Assembly (NCBI GenBank): GCA_024401695.1 | Contig: JAKSKN010000010.1 | Span: 22,777-86,776, forward strand | DNA from: Bacteroidales bacterium | GTDB lineage: Bacteria; Bacteroidota; Bacteroidia; Bacteroidales; UBA932 | Direction of reading: 5' to 3' | Length of the DNA: 64,000 nucleotides | Shown: piece by piece, positions 26,784-34,563 of the stretch | Numbering within the stretch: position 1 is the first letter of the stretch | Layout: each line of letters begins with the position of its first letter | The notes under the pieces: model-generated | Told to the model about the DNA's origin: nothing | The model's input: only the letters and a program-made list of their open reading frames with translations | Database searches by the model: none | Made by a program: the position numbers and the translations under genes

Positions 26784-27815
26784 ATGATTATGAAAAATCA
26801 CAGATTCTTGATGCCGCTGCTCGTTGTTCTTGTGACGGCCTGCGGCACGCCTGTCACTCCTGATAACCCGGATAATCCCGCCAACAAGATCAGCATCGAA
26901 GGCTTGACATTGGATAATTTCCCTTTTATGGACTGTTCCACCAGCACCAGCCCTTTGCGGAATATGATAATGTTCACGCTCCTTGACATACCGTTTCAAT
27001 GGGGACTGGATATTGTCAGCGGGTCGCAATATAATATATACTGGAGCTTGCCGAAGGGGATGAAGCAAGGCAGTCCTGAGCACATAGCTTTGGCAGATAA
27101 ACTGAATATGGAGCTGCTCAAGAGCAACGGTTCGCACGATGCGTACGCCAATCTGATTGATGGCGAGACCAGTGTAATCATCGATTCCCGCGACATCTCG
27201 CGGAATGAGTTGAAATACAGTGAAGAGAAAAATGTCAAGATAGAAACCAAGCCTATCGCTTTGGATGCGATGGCTTTCATCGTGCATCCGTCCAATATCG
27301 TCAATTCCCTGACCATCGAGCAGATCCAGAAGATATATACAGGTGAGATCACCAACTGGAAAGAAGTAGGCGGCGAAGACTTGGAGATCCATCCATATAT
27401 GCGCGATGCGGACTCAGGCAGCCAGGAAAAGATGGAGACCCTGATAATGAAGGGGCTCAAGATGCTGGACTGGCCTGAAATGTATTTGACATCAATGATA
27501 TCACCTTTCGTTTCTGTTGAAATGGATCCGAAAGGAATTGCATATTCTCCATATTACTTCTGCTCCAGAATGGTAGATGACCTTCGAGACGTCAAGGTTA
27601 TCGGCATCAACGGCGTTTATCCGGAGAAAGAAAGCATTCTGGCCGGAAACGCAGGCAAAACAACCGGCGCATACCCGTTCTCTTCCTACATCTATGCCGC
27701 TATCCGGGCAGATGAGCCAGCAACATCCTTCTCACACCAGATTTACGACTTGCTCCTTAACGATACAAAAGCCAAGAACATCATCGACGAAAGCGGATAC
27801 ATCGCCATCCGATAA
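26784..27815 (+). CDS. PstS-like substrate-binding lipoprotein
   Basis: The protein has 343 residues; ATG at 26784 or 26790. The lipobox is LVTACGTP with Cys near residue 20, followed by a Pro/Asn/Asp linker. The body matches periplasmic phosphate-binding-like proteins: LTIEQIQKIYTGEITNWKEV near 172-191 is the classical PstS signature, followed by YMRDADSGSQEKMETLI. No pst transporter genes are nearby, so transport is not assured; a binding or sensing role is possible. It lies inside the tRNA-bounded element. Confidence 0.75.
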   Translation: MIMKNHRFLMPLLVVLVTACGTPVTPDNPDNPANKISIEGLTLDNFPFMDCSTSTSPLRNMIMFTLLDIPFQWGLDIVSGSQYNIYWSLPKGMKQGSPEHIALADKLNMELLKSNGSHDAYANLIDGETSVIIDSRDISRNELKYSEEKNVKIETKPIALDAMAFIVHPSNIVNSLTIEQIQKIYTGEITNWKEVGGEDLEIHPYMRDADSGSQEKMETLIMKGLKMLDWPEMYLTSMISPFVSVEMDPKGIAYSPYYFCSRMVDDLRDVKVIGINGVYPEKESILAGNAGKTTGAYPFSSYIYAAIRADEPATSFSHQIYDLLLNDTKAKNIIDESGYIAIR

Positions 27816-27837
27816 TCCTGCGAACTGTATCACAAAC

Positions 27838-27903
27838 TTATTCTATATTCGCCGCCCAAAGTTGCTGAATCCATTCCAGTTCTCTGCTTTCTTTCAATAT
27901 CAT
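27838..27903 (-). pseudogene. Truncated partner ORF (probable 5' remnant of an AbiEii-like toxin)
   Basis: A 21-codon reading frame begins MILKESRELEWIQQLW and stops at 27838. Its ATG overlaps the TGA of the upstream AbiEi-like gene as ATGA (27900-27903), the junction expected of a translationally coupled second gene. The sequence fits the N-terminus of AbiEii-type nucleotidyltransferases, which commonly start with a short ES..(K/E)WI stretch. This identification is an inference from a few residues and the gene order. Confidence 0.4.
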
Positions 27904-28637
27904 GGCTCACAGGTTTTTACAATATTTTCAACTTGACTTCTTCGGGTTCGCCGGTCTGCATACCGGTATAGAGACTTAAAGTTAACAGCAAAGGACGACA
28001 AAAGATTTCCAAAGATCGTATAAAGTTCTGCTCCCTGAGCGAAGGAAAACTCCACATCGCCGGTAATATCAACCATCACCTTCTCCAGGCTGGGCATATT
28101 GATTCCACCGAAATTGATTAGTGGCGATTGAGAAACCAGAGGCTTAACAATGATGCTGGGGAAGCCGGAGACATAACGGGCATAATCTTCAGAAGAGGGA
28201 TTGAATATCACTCTCCGGTCGCTAACCTTTTCCTGCAGAAGATTGAACGCAGGTTCCATGCCGATCCTCTCAATCTCAACAATCAGCAGATTAAGGTTCG
28301 GAATGTGCTGCATGAAAGGGACAATGATCTGAGGATCCCAGACGCAAAGATCAGTGTATGGGAACTCATCTTTCAATAACTGATTTATTCCCCTGATTTC
28401 CTTGCTTGGGACTGGAATAAAATGGCGTTTCTTTTGTATGGGTAAAAGATAGGTGCCCCAAGATTCCTTGATAAGCTCGCCGTTTTTCACCATCAAACTT
28501 AAGGAAAGAGTGATAGCTGCTTCTGAGCCATCACGGAACAATCCGACCTCCCGCATCCAAGATAGAAGATCTTTTCGCGAGAATCTCTGCTCAGGCTGCA
28601 AACTAGCATAGCACCGTATGATCTCTTTCGTTGTCAT
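27900..28637 (-). CDS. AbiEi/DUF6577-like protein (possible orphan antitoxin)
   Basis: The protein has 245 residues. An N-terminal winged-helix region (RFSRKDLLSWMREVGLF, LMVKNGELIKESWGTYLL) is followed by a mixed domain with YTDLCVWDPQIIVPFMQHIP and LLIVEIERIGMEPAFNLLQE. This resembles the DUF6577 proteins of Bacteroidetes that accompany AbiEii-type toxins. The coupled downstream gene is only a stub, so an intact toxin is absent. A TAGTTTTG box at 28652-28645 drives it. Confidence 0.55.
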   Translation of the reverse strand: MTTKEIIRCYASLQPEQRFSRKDLLSWMREVGLFRDGSEAAITLSLSLMVKNGELIKESWGTYLLPIQKKRHFIPVPSKEIRGINQLLKDEFPYTDLCVWDPQIIVPFMQHIPNLNLLIVEIERIGMEPAFNLLQEKVSDRRVIFNPSSEDYARYVSGFPSIIVKPLVSQSPLINFGGINMPSLEKVMVDITGDVEFSFAQGAELYTIFGNLLSSFAVNFKSLYRYADRRTRRSQVENIVKTCEP

Positions 28638-28644
28638 TTCGGCA

Positions 28645-28652
28645 CAAAACTA
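28645..28652 (-). promoter_or_regulatory. -7 box for the AbiEi-like gene
   Basis: TAGTTTTG on the minus strand fits TAnnTTTG. It ends 7 nt before the start codon at 28637. Confidence 0.45.
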
Positions 28653-28801
28653 TATATTTTCTGTCAATAATTCAAATAATTGACAAGATTTATAACATTT
28701 TTGCTATTTCTTTGCTGATGTAGCGATGATATCTGTTTCTGTAAATGTAAATGTAACCGTAAACAAAAACAGATAATCACCTGATTCACAATGGCATATC
28801 T

Positions 28802-28818
28802 ATTCCCGCCCGAGGCAC
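28802..28818 (+). repeat. Attachment-like direct repeat, distal copy
   Basis: An exact 17-bp copy of the tRNA-Leu 3' end (26517-26533). The bases upstream do not resemble the rest of the tRNA, so this is only the tRNA tail. Confidence 0.7.
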
Positions 28819-28825
28819 ATCAAGA

Positions 28826-28861
28826 TTTGCAAGTGGTTGATTTTCAATTACTTGCATTTTT
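28826..28861 (+). terminator. Terminator-like hairpin after the distal repeat
   Basis: TGCAAGT at 28828-28834 pairs with ACTTGCA at 28850-28856, extended by G-U and A-T pairs, and is followed by TTTTT. It is a diverged copy of the terminator at 26539-26577 and probably the ancestral terminator of the tRNA gene. It overlaps the 3' end of the convergent LytTR gene. Confidence 0.6.
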
Positions 28862-29756
28862 CTTGTCTATCAAGCACTCTCTCTCTAAAATCCGGCACAT
28901 TTGCTTTCGAGACAGGAAGTACCTTCTCCGATCCGAATAGCTGGAGCTTATACCCAGCGGCATTACCTGAAACTTGAGTAATGAAGTTCAGATTTACAAG
29001 GAAAGCACGATGGATATGAAAGATGAAGGAATAGGGCGACAGCATATTTTCGATGTCATGCAACGAACACCGCAGGCGTTTCTGTAAGAGATCCTGTCCG
29101 GAGAAAAACACAATGTTCACATAGTTGGATACCGATTCTATATAGAGAATATCCGAAGGATTGAGGATGATAGTCTCCCGGCTTTCGCCTTGCAGCCTCA
29201 CCTTCTCCGGCAACGTGGGATCCTGCTTTGTCTGGCACTCTGCTTCGAACTGGCTGTTGAGTGACTGAAGTTCCTCAATTTGGTATCGATGAACACGATA
29301 ATAGGTGACGAAGAGATGGTAGGCGATAATAAAAGCTCCGACAGAGGCGGCTTCTTTCAAGTCGTGGAAGAACCACTGGAGCGTCAAGCTGCCATCATAA
29401 TCACGCCATAGATAATCCCAATGCTCCCACCCCCAGCGGATGATGACGAAGAACTCTCCATCGAACACCGTATTGATCAGCATACAAGGGATGGCAAGAT
29501 GGACCATTCTCCTGACTTGATATTCCATAGGTTGAGAATAGTCAGCCGGTAAATGGCAGAGAAAGGAAGTAACCAGTTCGCATAACATCAGAATGAGGAA
29601 GAAGCAGATGGCTTCTATCACATAATAATTGTATGGATGCGCGTTTGCCTTGATGAAGTCTCTTGTTCCGAATGGTTCAAGCAACACGATGAAGAGGAAA
29701 AATCCGACACTATAACAGAAGTATTCGATGAGTACGACACGAGGTATATGTTTCAT
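28848..29756 (-). CDS. Membrane-anchored LytTR family DNA-binding regulator
   Basis: The protein has 302 residues with start at 29756 (MKHIPRVVLIEYFCYSVG); a longer frame to 29927 lacks sense upstream of the first membrane segment. Four membrane segments occupy about residues 8-170. A LytTR domain follows (ETIILNPSDILYIESVSNYV near 210, LLQKRLRCSLHDIE, FIFHIHRAFLVNL). Such proteins bind direct repeats upstream of target genes. It is divergent from the outer-membrane barrel gene at 29975, its most likely target. Confidence 0.85.
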   Translation of the reverse strand: MKHIPRVVLIEYFCYSVGFFLFIVLLEPFGTRDFIKANAHPYNYYVIEAICFFLILMLCELVTSFLCHLPADYSQPMEYQVRRMVHLAIPCMLINTVFDGEFFVIIRWGWEHWDYLWRDYDGSLTLQWFFHDLKEAASVGAFIIAYHLFVTYYRVHRYQIEELQSLNSQFEAECQTKQDPTLPEKVRLQGESRETIILNPSDILYIESVSNYVNIVFFSGQDLLQKRLRCSLHDIENMLSPYSFIFHIHRAFLVNLNFITQVSGNAAGYKLQLFGSEKVLPVSKANVPDFRERVLDRQEKCK

Positions 29757-29974
29757 AGTGCAATGATACGTCATATCGCATAAAAGAGAAAATAAAGGTT
29801 TGAAGCGAACGCGGATTGGGATATTTGGAAAGGAAACGGACGTGTTTGGAAAAGAGTTGTGTGTACCACATTCTTGGCATCTGTCCCTAAGATTTGGAGG
29901 TTGATGCGGAAGTCCTTCTCTTTGCACAATGACATCATTAACATTCCCTTGTGGAGTTCGTCAGTATAGCAGTT

Positions 29975-32344
29975 ATGAAGAAAACATTTTTTATGGCGGC
30001 ATTCCTGCTGGTGGCAGGCACCGCGGTGTGTTTCGGGCAGAACGAGTCCGTCATCAAAGGGCGAATCATTGAAAAGAAATCAGGTGAACCGATTGGATTT
30101 GCCACAGTTGCTGTGCTAAGTGCAGACAGTACAGTGGTAGCCGGGGCAATGGCCGAAGAGGATGGTGGCTTTGAACTGAAAGCGACGAAAGGCCCTGCAA
30201 TCTTGAAAGTGGCTTTAGTAGGTTATAAGGACATTGATAAAGACATTACTGTTTCAGGCCAGACCTTGAATGTCGGTGATCTGGCTTTGGAAGAGGATAT
30301 GCTGACTTTGGAAGGAGCGGTTGTCCAAGCGCAACTGCCACGCACTGAACTTAAAGGGGATGCCGTAGTGACAAATATTACCGGATCTGTGCTTGAGCAT
30401 GCGGGAAATGCACAGGACCTGATGGCCAAAGTGCCTGGAATGATCAGGCATGACGGAAAAAACGAAGTGATAGGAAGAGGAGAGCCGGTGTACTATATCA
30501 ACGGACGCAGGGTGCTTGACCAGGACGAGCTCCGCAGCCTGATGTCGGAAGAGGTGCGCTCAATCGAGGTCGTGAGTAATCCCGGGGCGGCATACGGAGG
30601 TGAAATCAAGTCCGTAGTCCGCATCAGGACTGTCAGGCGTCAGGGTGAAGGCTTCAGTTTCGCGCTTACCAGCCAGGCAAAGAAGTATCTGACCACAAAG
30701 GATTTCGACCCTTCGTGGACAGTCCTTGACCTGAACTACAGGAAGGGCAGCGTTGATTTTATAGGCAAGCTGACATACTGGGAGAATCACGGCTATCAGT
30801 ATTCTGACATATGGGAGGGTGCTTATGTTCCCGGCAAATACTACGAACAAATAGGAACCGCTGGCGTCAGACAGCACGTAGGAGGCACCCAGGCCCTGTT
30901 CGGAATGAATTGGCAGATAAATGAGAACCATTCCGTAGGCTTCCAGGTTCAGAACAAGGCACTGCTGTTCGGCAATTATAAGGAAACCGTCGAAGAAGAT
31001 GTCTTTATGAATACCATTTCAACCGACCACCTTACATCTGTCAATGACTGTGATATGCTGAAAAGCGGCGGCTGGCTGGGCAATGTGTACTATAGCGGTA
31101 AGGTGGATAAGCTTGAGATTGAATTCAATACAGATTTTCAAACGAATGACGAATCGAACAGAACTGCCATCAAGGAATCCAGTTGGCTCGAGGCGCGCAA
31201 TATAAAGAGTGATGTGGACAATTCCTCAGCTATGATAGCCGGCAAACTTGTGTTCAAATATCCATTAGGGAAAGGGCAAATCCAGGCAGGTATGGAAGAA
31301 ACCTATGCAAAGACCTGGCAGCGGCACAACATCGACTTTGCTGAAATCGCATTCTCCGAATCTGAAATCAAGGAGAATACGATAGCCGGCTTTGCCGAAT
31401 ACTCGCTGCCTCTCAAATTCGGACAGCTCAGTGCCGGTGTGCGGTATGAGCACGTCGATTTTATCTACAACGATATCGCCGGAACGAATGACCTGAGCCG
31501 CAAACAGGACAACTGGTTCCCCTCCGCGTCGTTCTCTACCAAAATAGGTAAGGTCGGAATTTCGGCAAGCGTATCCGGCAAGACCATGCGTCCCGGATTC
31601 TGGAAACTGTCCAATGAGGTGCAGTACCACAGCCGTTTCACCTATCAGACAGGTGACCCTACATTGAAGAATGAAAAGTACATCGATGCAGGCCTTAACG
31701 TCAACTGGACCTGGCTCACATTCAGCGCTACTTATGAGAACATCAAGGATGCCATAGAGCAGGTGGGCTATCCCTACAACGATGAAGGCGTGACAATGCT
31801 CAAATACAGCAATCTGAACTGTCCCATCAACATCTTCAGTGCATATCTTGTAGCCGCTCCCACCATAGGTTGCTGGAGCCCGCAGTATACCGTGGGCTTA
31901 AGGAAGCAGTACCTGGACCTGGAAGTCAACGACATCAGAGAACCTTCAGGTGTCAGGACCGTAGGATACAACAAGCCGATGTTCGTTGTTCATTTGAATA
32001 ACTCCTTCCGTTTCAAGAAGAGCTGGCAACTATCTGCTGACTACCAGTTCCAGAGCAGGATGAGTTACGGTGCAGCTGAGGTCCGAGCCAATATGAATCT
32101 GCTTGAATTCAGCGTCCAGAAATCATTCTTGAAGGATGATGCGCTGACGGTCAAACTGTCAGCATATGATGTACTGAACAGTACCATTGACGACGTGTTC
32201 GTGGATTACGGTCAGTTCAGCATCACCCAAACAAGTGATCATAAGAACCCGGCCATCATTCTGCGAGTGTCATATCACTTCAATACGGCAAACAACAAGT
32301 ACAAAGGCACAGGTGCTGGAGACTCCGTCAAGAACAGGTTCTGA
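29975..32344 (+). CDS. Outer-membrane beta-barrel protein with N-terminal carboxypeptidase-like domain (TonB-receptor related)
   Basis: The protein has 789 residues with start at 29975 (MKKTFFMAAFLLVAGTAVCFGQ signal peptide). A CarboxypepD-regulatory domain (IKGRIIEKKSGEPIGFATVA near 28-47) is followed by a plug-like region (DLMAKVPGMIRHDG, VYYINGRRVLDQDELRSLMS, SIEVVSNPGAAYGGE) and a C-terminal barrel of alternating strands to the end. This is the OMP_b-brl_3 type of TonB-dependent receptor relatives. The ligand is unknown. The 218 bp upstream to the LytTR gene hold no other gene. Confidence 0.85.
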   Translation: MKKTFFMAAFLLVAGTAVCFGQNESVIKGRIIEKKSGEPIGFATVAVLSADSTVVAGAMAEEDGGFELKATKGPAILKVALVGYKDIDKDITVSGQTLNVGDLALEEDMLTLEGAVVQAQLPRTELKGDAVVTNITGSVLEHAGNAQDLMAKVPGMIRHDGKNEVIGRGEPVYYINGRRVLDQDELRSLMSEEVRSIEVVSNPGAAYGGEIKSVVRIRTVRRQGEGFSFALTSQAKKYLTTKDFDPSWTVLDLNYRKGSVDFIGKLTYWENHGYQYSDIWEGAYVPGKYYEQIGTAGVRQHVGGTQALFGMNWQINENHSVGFQVQNKALLFGNYKETVEEDVFMNTISTDHLTSVNDCDMLKSGGWLGNVYYSGKVDKLEIEFNTDFQTNDESNRTAIKESSWLEARNIKSDVDNSSAMIAGKLVFKYPLGKGQIQAGMEETYAKTWQRHNIDFAEIAFSESEIKENTIAGFAEYSLPLKFGQLSAGVRYEHVDFIYNDIAGTNDLSRKQDNWFPSASFSTKIGKVGISASVSGKTMRPGFWKLSNEVQYHSRFTYQTGDPTLKNEKYIDAGLNVNWTWLTFSATYENIKDAIEQVGYPYNDEGVTMLKYSNLNCPINIFSAYLVAAPTIGCWSPQYTVGLRKQYLDLEVNDIREPSGVRTVGYNKPMFVVHLNNSFRFKKSWQLSADYQFQSRMSYGAAEVRANMNLLEFSVQKSFLKDDALTVKLSAYDVLNSTIDDVFVDYGQFSITQTSDHKNPAIILRVSYHFNTANNKYKGTGAGDSVKNRF

Positions 32345-32482
32345 CAGCCGCTTGGACGAAGCAGGCGTTTGTGGACCCTTTCCAGGACAAAACGGATATA
32401 TGGCTCTGCAGGCAGCACCTTTTCAATGGCGGCGGCTGCGATTGGGAACACAGAACTGACAGTTCTGAAATCAAAATGAAAA

Positions 32483-32511
32483 ATCCCGGCATCCTTTCGG
32501 ACTACCGGGAT
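32483..32511 (-). terminator. Terminator of the small lipoprotein gene
   Basis: ATCCCGG at 32483-32489 and CCGGGAT at 32505-32511 form a perfect 7-bp stem. On the minus strand it is followed by TTTTCATTTT. Confidence 0.65.
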
Positions 32512-32519
32512 ATGTCGAA

Positions 32520-32954
32520 TCAATGCATCGGCGGTTTCATATAAACAGTATCCTCAGTGGGTAACTTGATTTTAATTTCAAAGTCTTCTTGAATCGCAAA
32601 TGCTTTTTCCGAAGCTATGATAACATTTCCGCATGAGCATGTCCATTTGCAATATCCCTCCATCAAGTCCCCTTCCTTGTATGTAGTGAAGGGATAAGCT
32701 TCGCCATTGAGAGTCAGCGTCCACATCGGAGACTGTCCGGAAGGATATTCCTTGAATGAAGGGGCTGCCTCTGCATTCCGACTTACTTCCAGCAGGTTTT
32801 CCATTTGATATTCCAAATGATAAATTGCCTCGCATATACAGGTAATATCAATAGCTGGATGATCTAGTATCGGTTCCTGCGGCTCATCATGATTTCCGCA
32901 TCCGGCAAACAATATCACCCCTCCCACTGTCAATAATAATAAAATCTTTTTCAT
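32520..32954 (-). CDS. Small lipoprotein of unknown function
   Basis: Start at 32954 gives MKKILLLLTVGGVILFAGCG with a lipobox Cys near residue 19. The 144-residue product has cysteines in CICEAIYH, CKWTCSCGN, compatible with disulfides. I do not recognise the family. It has its own promoter box (TAACTTTG at 32983-32976) and terminator, so it is a single-gene unit. The 175 bp between it and the barrel gene hold nothing else that I see. Confidence 0.7.
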   Translation of the reverse strand: MKKILLLLTVGGVILFAGCGNHDEPQEPILDHPAIDITCICEAIYHLEYQMENLLEVSRNAEAAPSFKEYPSGQSPMWTLTLNGEAYPFTTYKEGDLMEGYCKWTCSCGNVIIASEKAFAIQEDFEIKIKLPTEDTVYMKPPMH

Positions 32955-32975
32955 TGCTTTTTTGTCTAACTTTCT

Positions 32976-32983
32976 CAAAGTTA
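32976..32983 (-). promoter_or_regulatory. -7 box for the small lipoprotein gene
   Basis: TAACTTTG on the minus strand, 21 nt before the ATG at 32954. Confidence 0.45.
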
Positions 32984-33070
32984 ATATTTTCCCGACTATT
33001 TACAATGTAAAAAGCAAATTTATGTGTTAAACGAAATCTTTTGCATCCAAATATCAAACTCGGTTTTTCC

Positions 33071-33326
33071 TTAGCCTACCAGCCATTTGTGCTTCACAAC
33101 ACTGTAAATAGGAACAAGCGGAATAATGATGGGCACTTTGCGGACATACTCCTGATATTCCGGACGGTTGCCGTAATTCTTTTTCTGCCGCAATTCGAGC
33201 CTCCTGGCACCGCTGAACATTACCCAAAGAATCAGCGCATATCCCCAGTCTCAACCCATATACCGTAAGCAATATGCAAATAGCTTTCATCCAGGTATCC
33301 ATTCCTCCCCAGAACAGCACCCTCAT
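33071..33326 (-). pseudogene. Remnant of a DUF1295-like (steroid 5-alpha reductase fold) membrane protein
   Basis: On the minus strand the frame from 33250 to the TAA at 33071 encodes WGYALILWVMFSGARRLEL and then YGNRPEYQEYVRKVPIIIP and YSVVKHKWLVG, a typical C-terminus of DUF1295-type proteins. A different frame just upstream (33326-33255) encodes WMKAICILLTVYGLRLG, which fits an earlier part of the same family. The two pieces are joined out of frame, and no start or N-terminus precedes them. I read this as a gene decayed by internal deletion, frameshift and 5' loss. Confidence 0.5.
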
Positions 33327-33363
33327 CCGTTCTGAGCAAGTTGCTATAACTCAATAAAATAAA

Positions 33364-33400
33364 CGAAATGACCCCCACGAAATTCAGAGGGGTCATTTCG
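33364..33400. repeat. Perfect 12-bp inverted repeat
   Basis: CGAAATGACCCC at 33364-33375 is the exact reverse complement of 33389-33400, with a 13-nt loop. No T run follows on either side, so it is either a weak bidirectional terminator or a remnant of a mobile-element end. Confidence 0.6.
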
Positions 33401-33439
33401 CGTAATTATTGTTATATCAGTTACTTCCACAGAACACCT

Positions 33440-33482
33440 TATCTTTGACTCCCTCGGAGGCGAGCAGCCTCGCCGTGGAGTC
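33440..33482 (+). promoter_or_regulatory. Promoter box and structured leader before a secreted-protein fragment
   Basis: TATCTTTG at 33440-33447 is a good -7 box. It runs into a nested hairpin, GACTCC/GGAGTC (33447-33452 with 33477-33482) enclosing GGCGAG/CTCGCC (33459-33464 with 33469-33474). Confidence 0.4.
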
Positions 33483-33527
33483 GCAGCCATCTACGAAGAA
33501 GGCGACCAATAATCACTTATTAGTAAT

Positions 33528-33689
33528 ATGAAACCGCAAACGGAAATAGATAAACATCAAAAACGTAAAGATTATCAATGAGATCGCTGAATAGATATCT
33601 GACAGCCCTGCTGATGTGTCTTGTATTCTGCCAGGGGCTGATGGGAGCAGAGAAGAGAGAGATGACCGGCAGGATGATGGTGCCGATGA
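33528..33689 (+). pseudogene. 5' fragment of a secreted protein gene with an upstream leader ORF
   Basis: An 17-codon leader ORF starts at 33528. Its TGA overlaps the ATG at 33578 of a frame encoding MRSLNRYLTALLMCLVFCQG, a convincing signal peptide, followed by EKREMTGRMM. After a frame change GADDHRE follows, reminiscent of the start of a carboxypeptidase-regulatory domain. The frame then runs into the 3' end of the oppositely oriented HD gene, so the body of the gene is missing. Confidence 0.4.
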
Positions 33690-34325
33690 TCACAGGGAGT
33701 GACTCTCCTCTTCGAAGATGCTTTCGAAAACGGAGCGGAGGGCGGATTTGTCGCGTATAATCCGTCGGAGCTCCTCAAGATTGGCGGAATTCCGGGATTC
33801 CGGTATCCACAGCTTGAGATAACCGCCGTCACCGTATTTTTCTTCGAGATGCCCCACGGTCCTGTTCCAATGGCCTTCCTTTGAAAGTTCGGGGTAGTTC
33901 TTGAATCCGAACTGAACCGTTCTGCGAATCACAACCTCAGGGATTATCTGACGGTCGGCTTCAGCGATTATCCTGCCATAGATGCTGCGTGGCGGCTCTT
34001 TCGCCGACGCCCGGTGATCCTCCGCCGCCTGCGCCATCGTCTCAATCTGCCCGGCGGAGAACCATCTGCGGAGTTCCGGAAGGGTCCTTATGATCCTGCC
34101 GGATTCAAGATGATGGTTCTGCCTTCCGGCGGACAGACCGAGGTCGTGGCAGGCAGCTGCGACGGCAACCATATCGGTATCAACGTCATAGTATCGGGAC
34201 AGCTCAAGCGAAGTATCGATGACATATCTCGCGTGGTCCCGCCGGTGCGCTTTGTCAAAGGCATCGTAGCGGGGAAAGATGCTATGCTCTATCCACTCGA
34301 ATATTTCCGCGGTACAATCGGACAT
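33690..34325 (-). CDS. HD-domain metal-dependent phosphohydrolase-like protein
   Basis: The protein has 211 residues. HD-superfamily metal ligands are visible: H in HRRDHARYVI near 28-32, the HD pair in AAACHDLGLS near 59-60, H in NHHLESGRII near 70, H in AEDHRAS near 103 and D in AEADRQI. The substrate is unknown. It begins 3 nt after the acyl carrier protein gene, so it belongs to that operon. Confidence 0.8.
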   Translation of the reverse strand: MSDCTAEIFEWIEHSIFPRYDAFDKAHRRDHARYVIDTSLELSRYYDVDTDMVAVAAACHDLGLSAGRQNHHLESGRIIRTLPELRRWFSAGQIETMAQAAEDHRASAKEPPRSIYGRIIAEADRQIIPEVVIRRTVQFGFKNYPELSKEGHWNRTVGHLEEKYGDGGYLKLWIPESRNSANLEELRRIIRDKSALRSVFESIFEEESHSL

Positions 34326-34328
34326 TGT

Positions 34329-34559
34329 TCAACGATGACAGTCAACGTAGGAGATTATGTCGTCAAGCTTTGTCATTCCGATGAAAGCGTCGTTCGGGAT
34401 GCTGATTCCGAAATGGTCCTCGACGGCACCGACGAATGACAGAAGGGCGAAAGAATCCAGTCCGGCTGAAAACTTGAAACCGGCCGCAGTGTCGATCTGG
34501 TCTGCAGGGGTCTCAACGTAGTCGCCGAGAATTTCAAGTACTTCTTCTTTTGTGCTCAT
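34329..34559 (-). CDS. Stand-alone acyl/peptidyl carrier protein
   Basis: The protein has 76 residues. The phosphopantetheine site is GLDSFALLSF with Ser36. Unlike FabACP (DSL), the residue after Ser is Phe, which suggests a secondary-metabolism carrier. It lies between the condensation-domain gene (4 nt upstream) and the HD gene (3 nt downstream). Confidence 0.88.
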   Translation of the reverse strand: MSTKEEVLEILGDYVETPADQIDTAAGFKFSAGLDSFALLSFVGAVEDHFGISIPNDAFIGMTKLDDIISYVDCHR

Positions 34560-34563
34560 AGGT

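Larger units (their letters stand above)
26517..28818. mobile_element. Integrated element at the tRNA-Leu 3' end, bounded by 17-bp direct repeats
   Basis: The last 16 bases of tRNA-Leu plus the next base (26517-26533) recur exactly at 28802-28818. Each copy is followed by a related hairpin terminator. This is the pattern left when a tyrosine integrase inserts DNA into a tRNA 3' end and restores the gene. The enclosed 2.3 kb is more A+T-rich than its surroundings. It holds a PstS-like lipoprotein, an AbiEi-like protein and a truncated ORF, but no integrase, so it is a relic or a non-autonomous element. A tandem tRNA duplication followed by decay is the alternative. Confidence 0.6.

Noticed and set aside
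28802-28861. A possible second tRNA gene at the distal repeat
   Set aside because: Only the last 16 tRNA bases are present; the D, anticodon and T arms are missing upstream.
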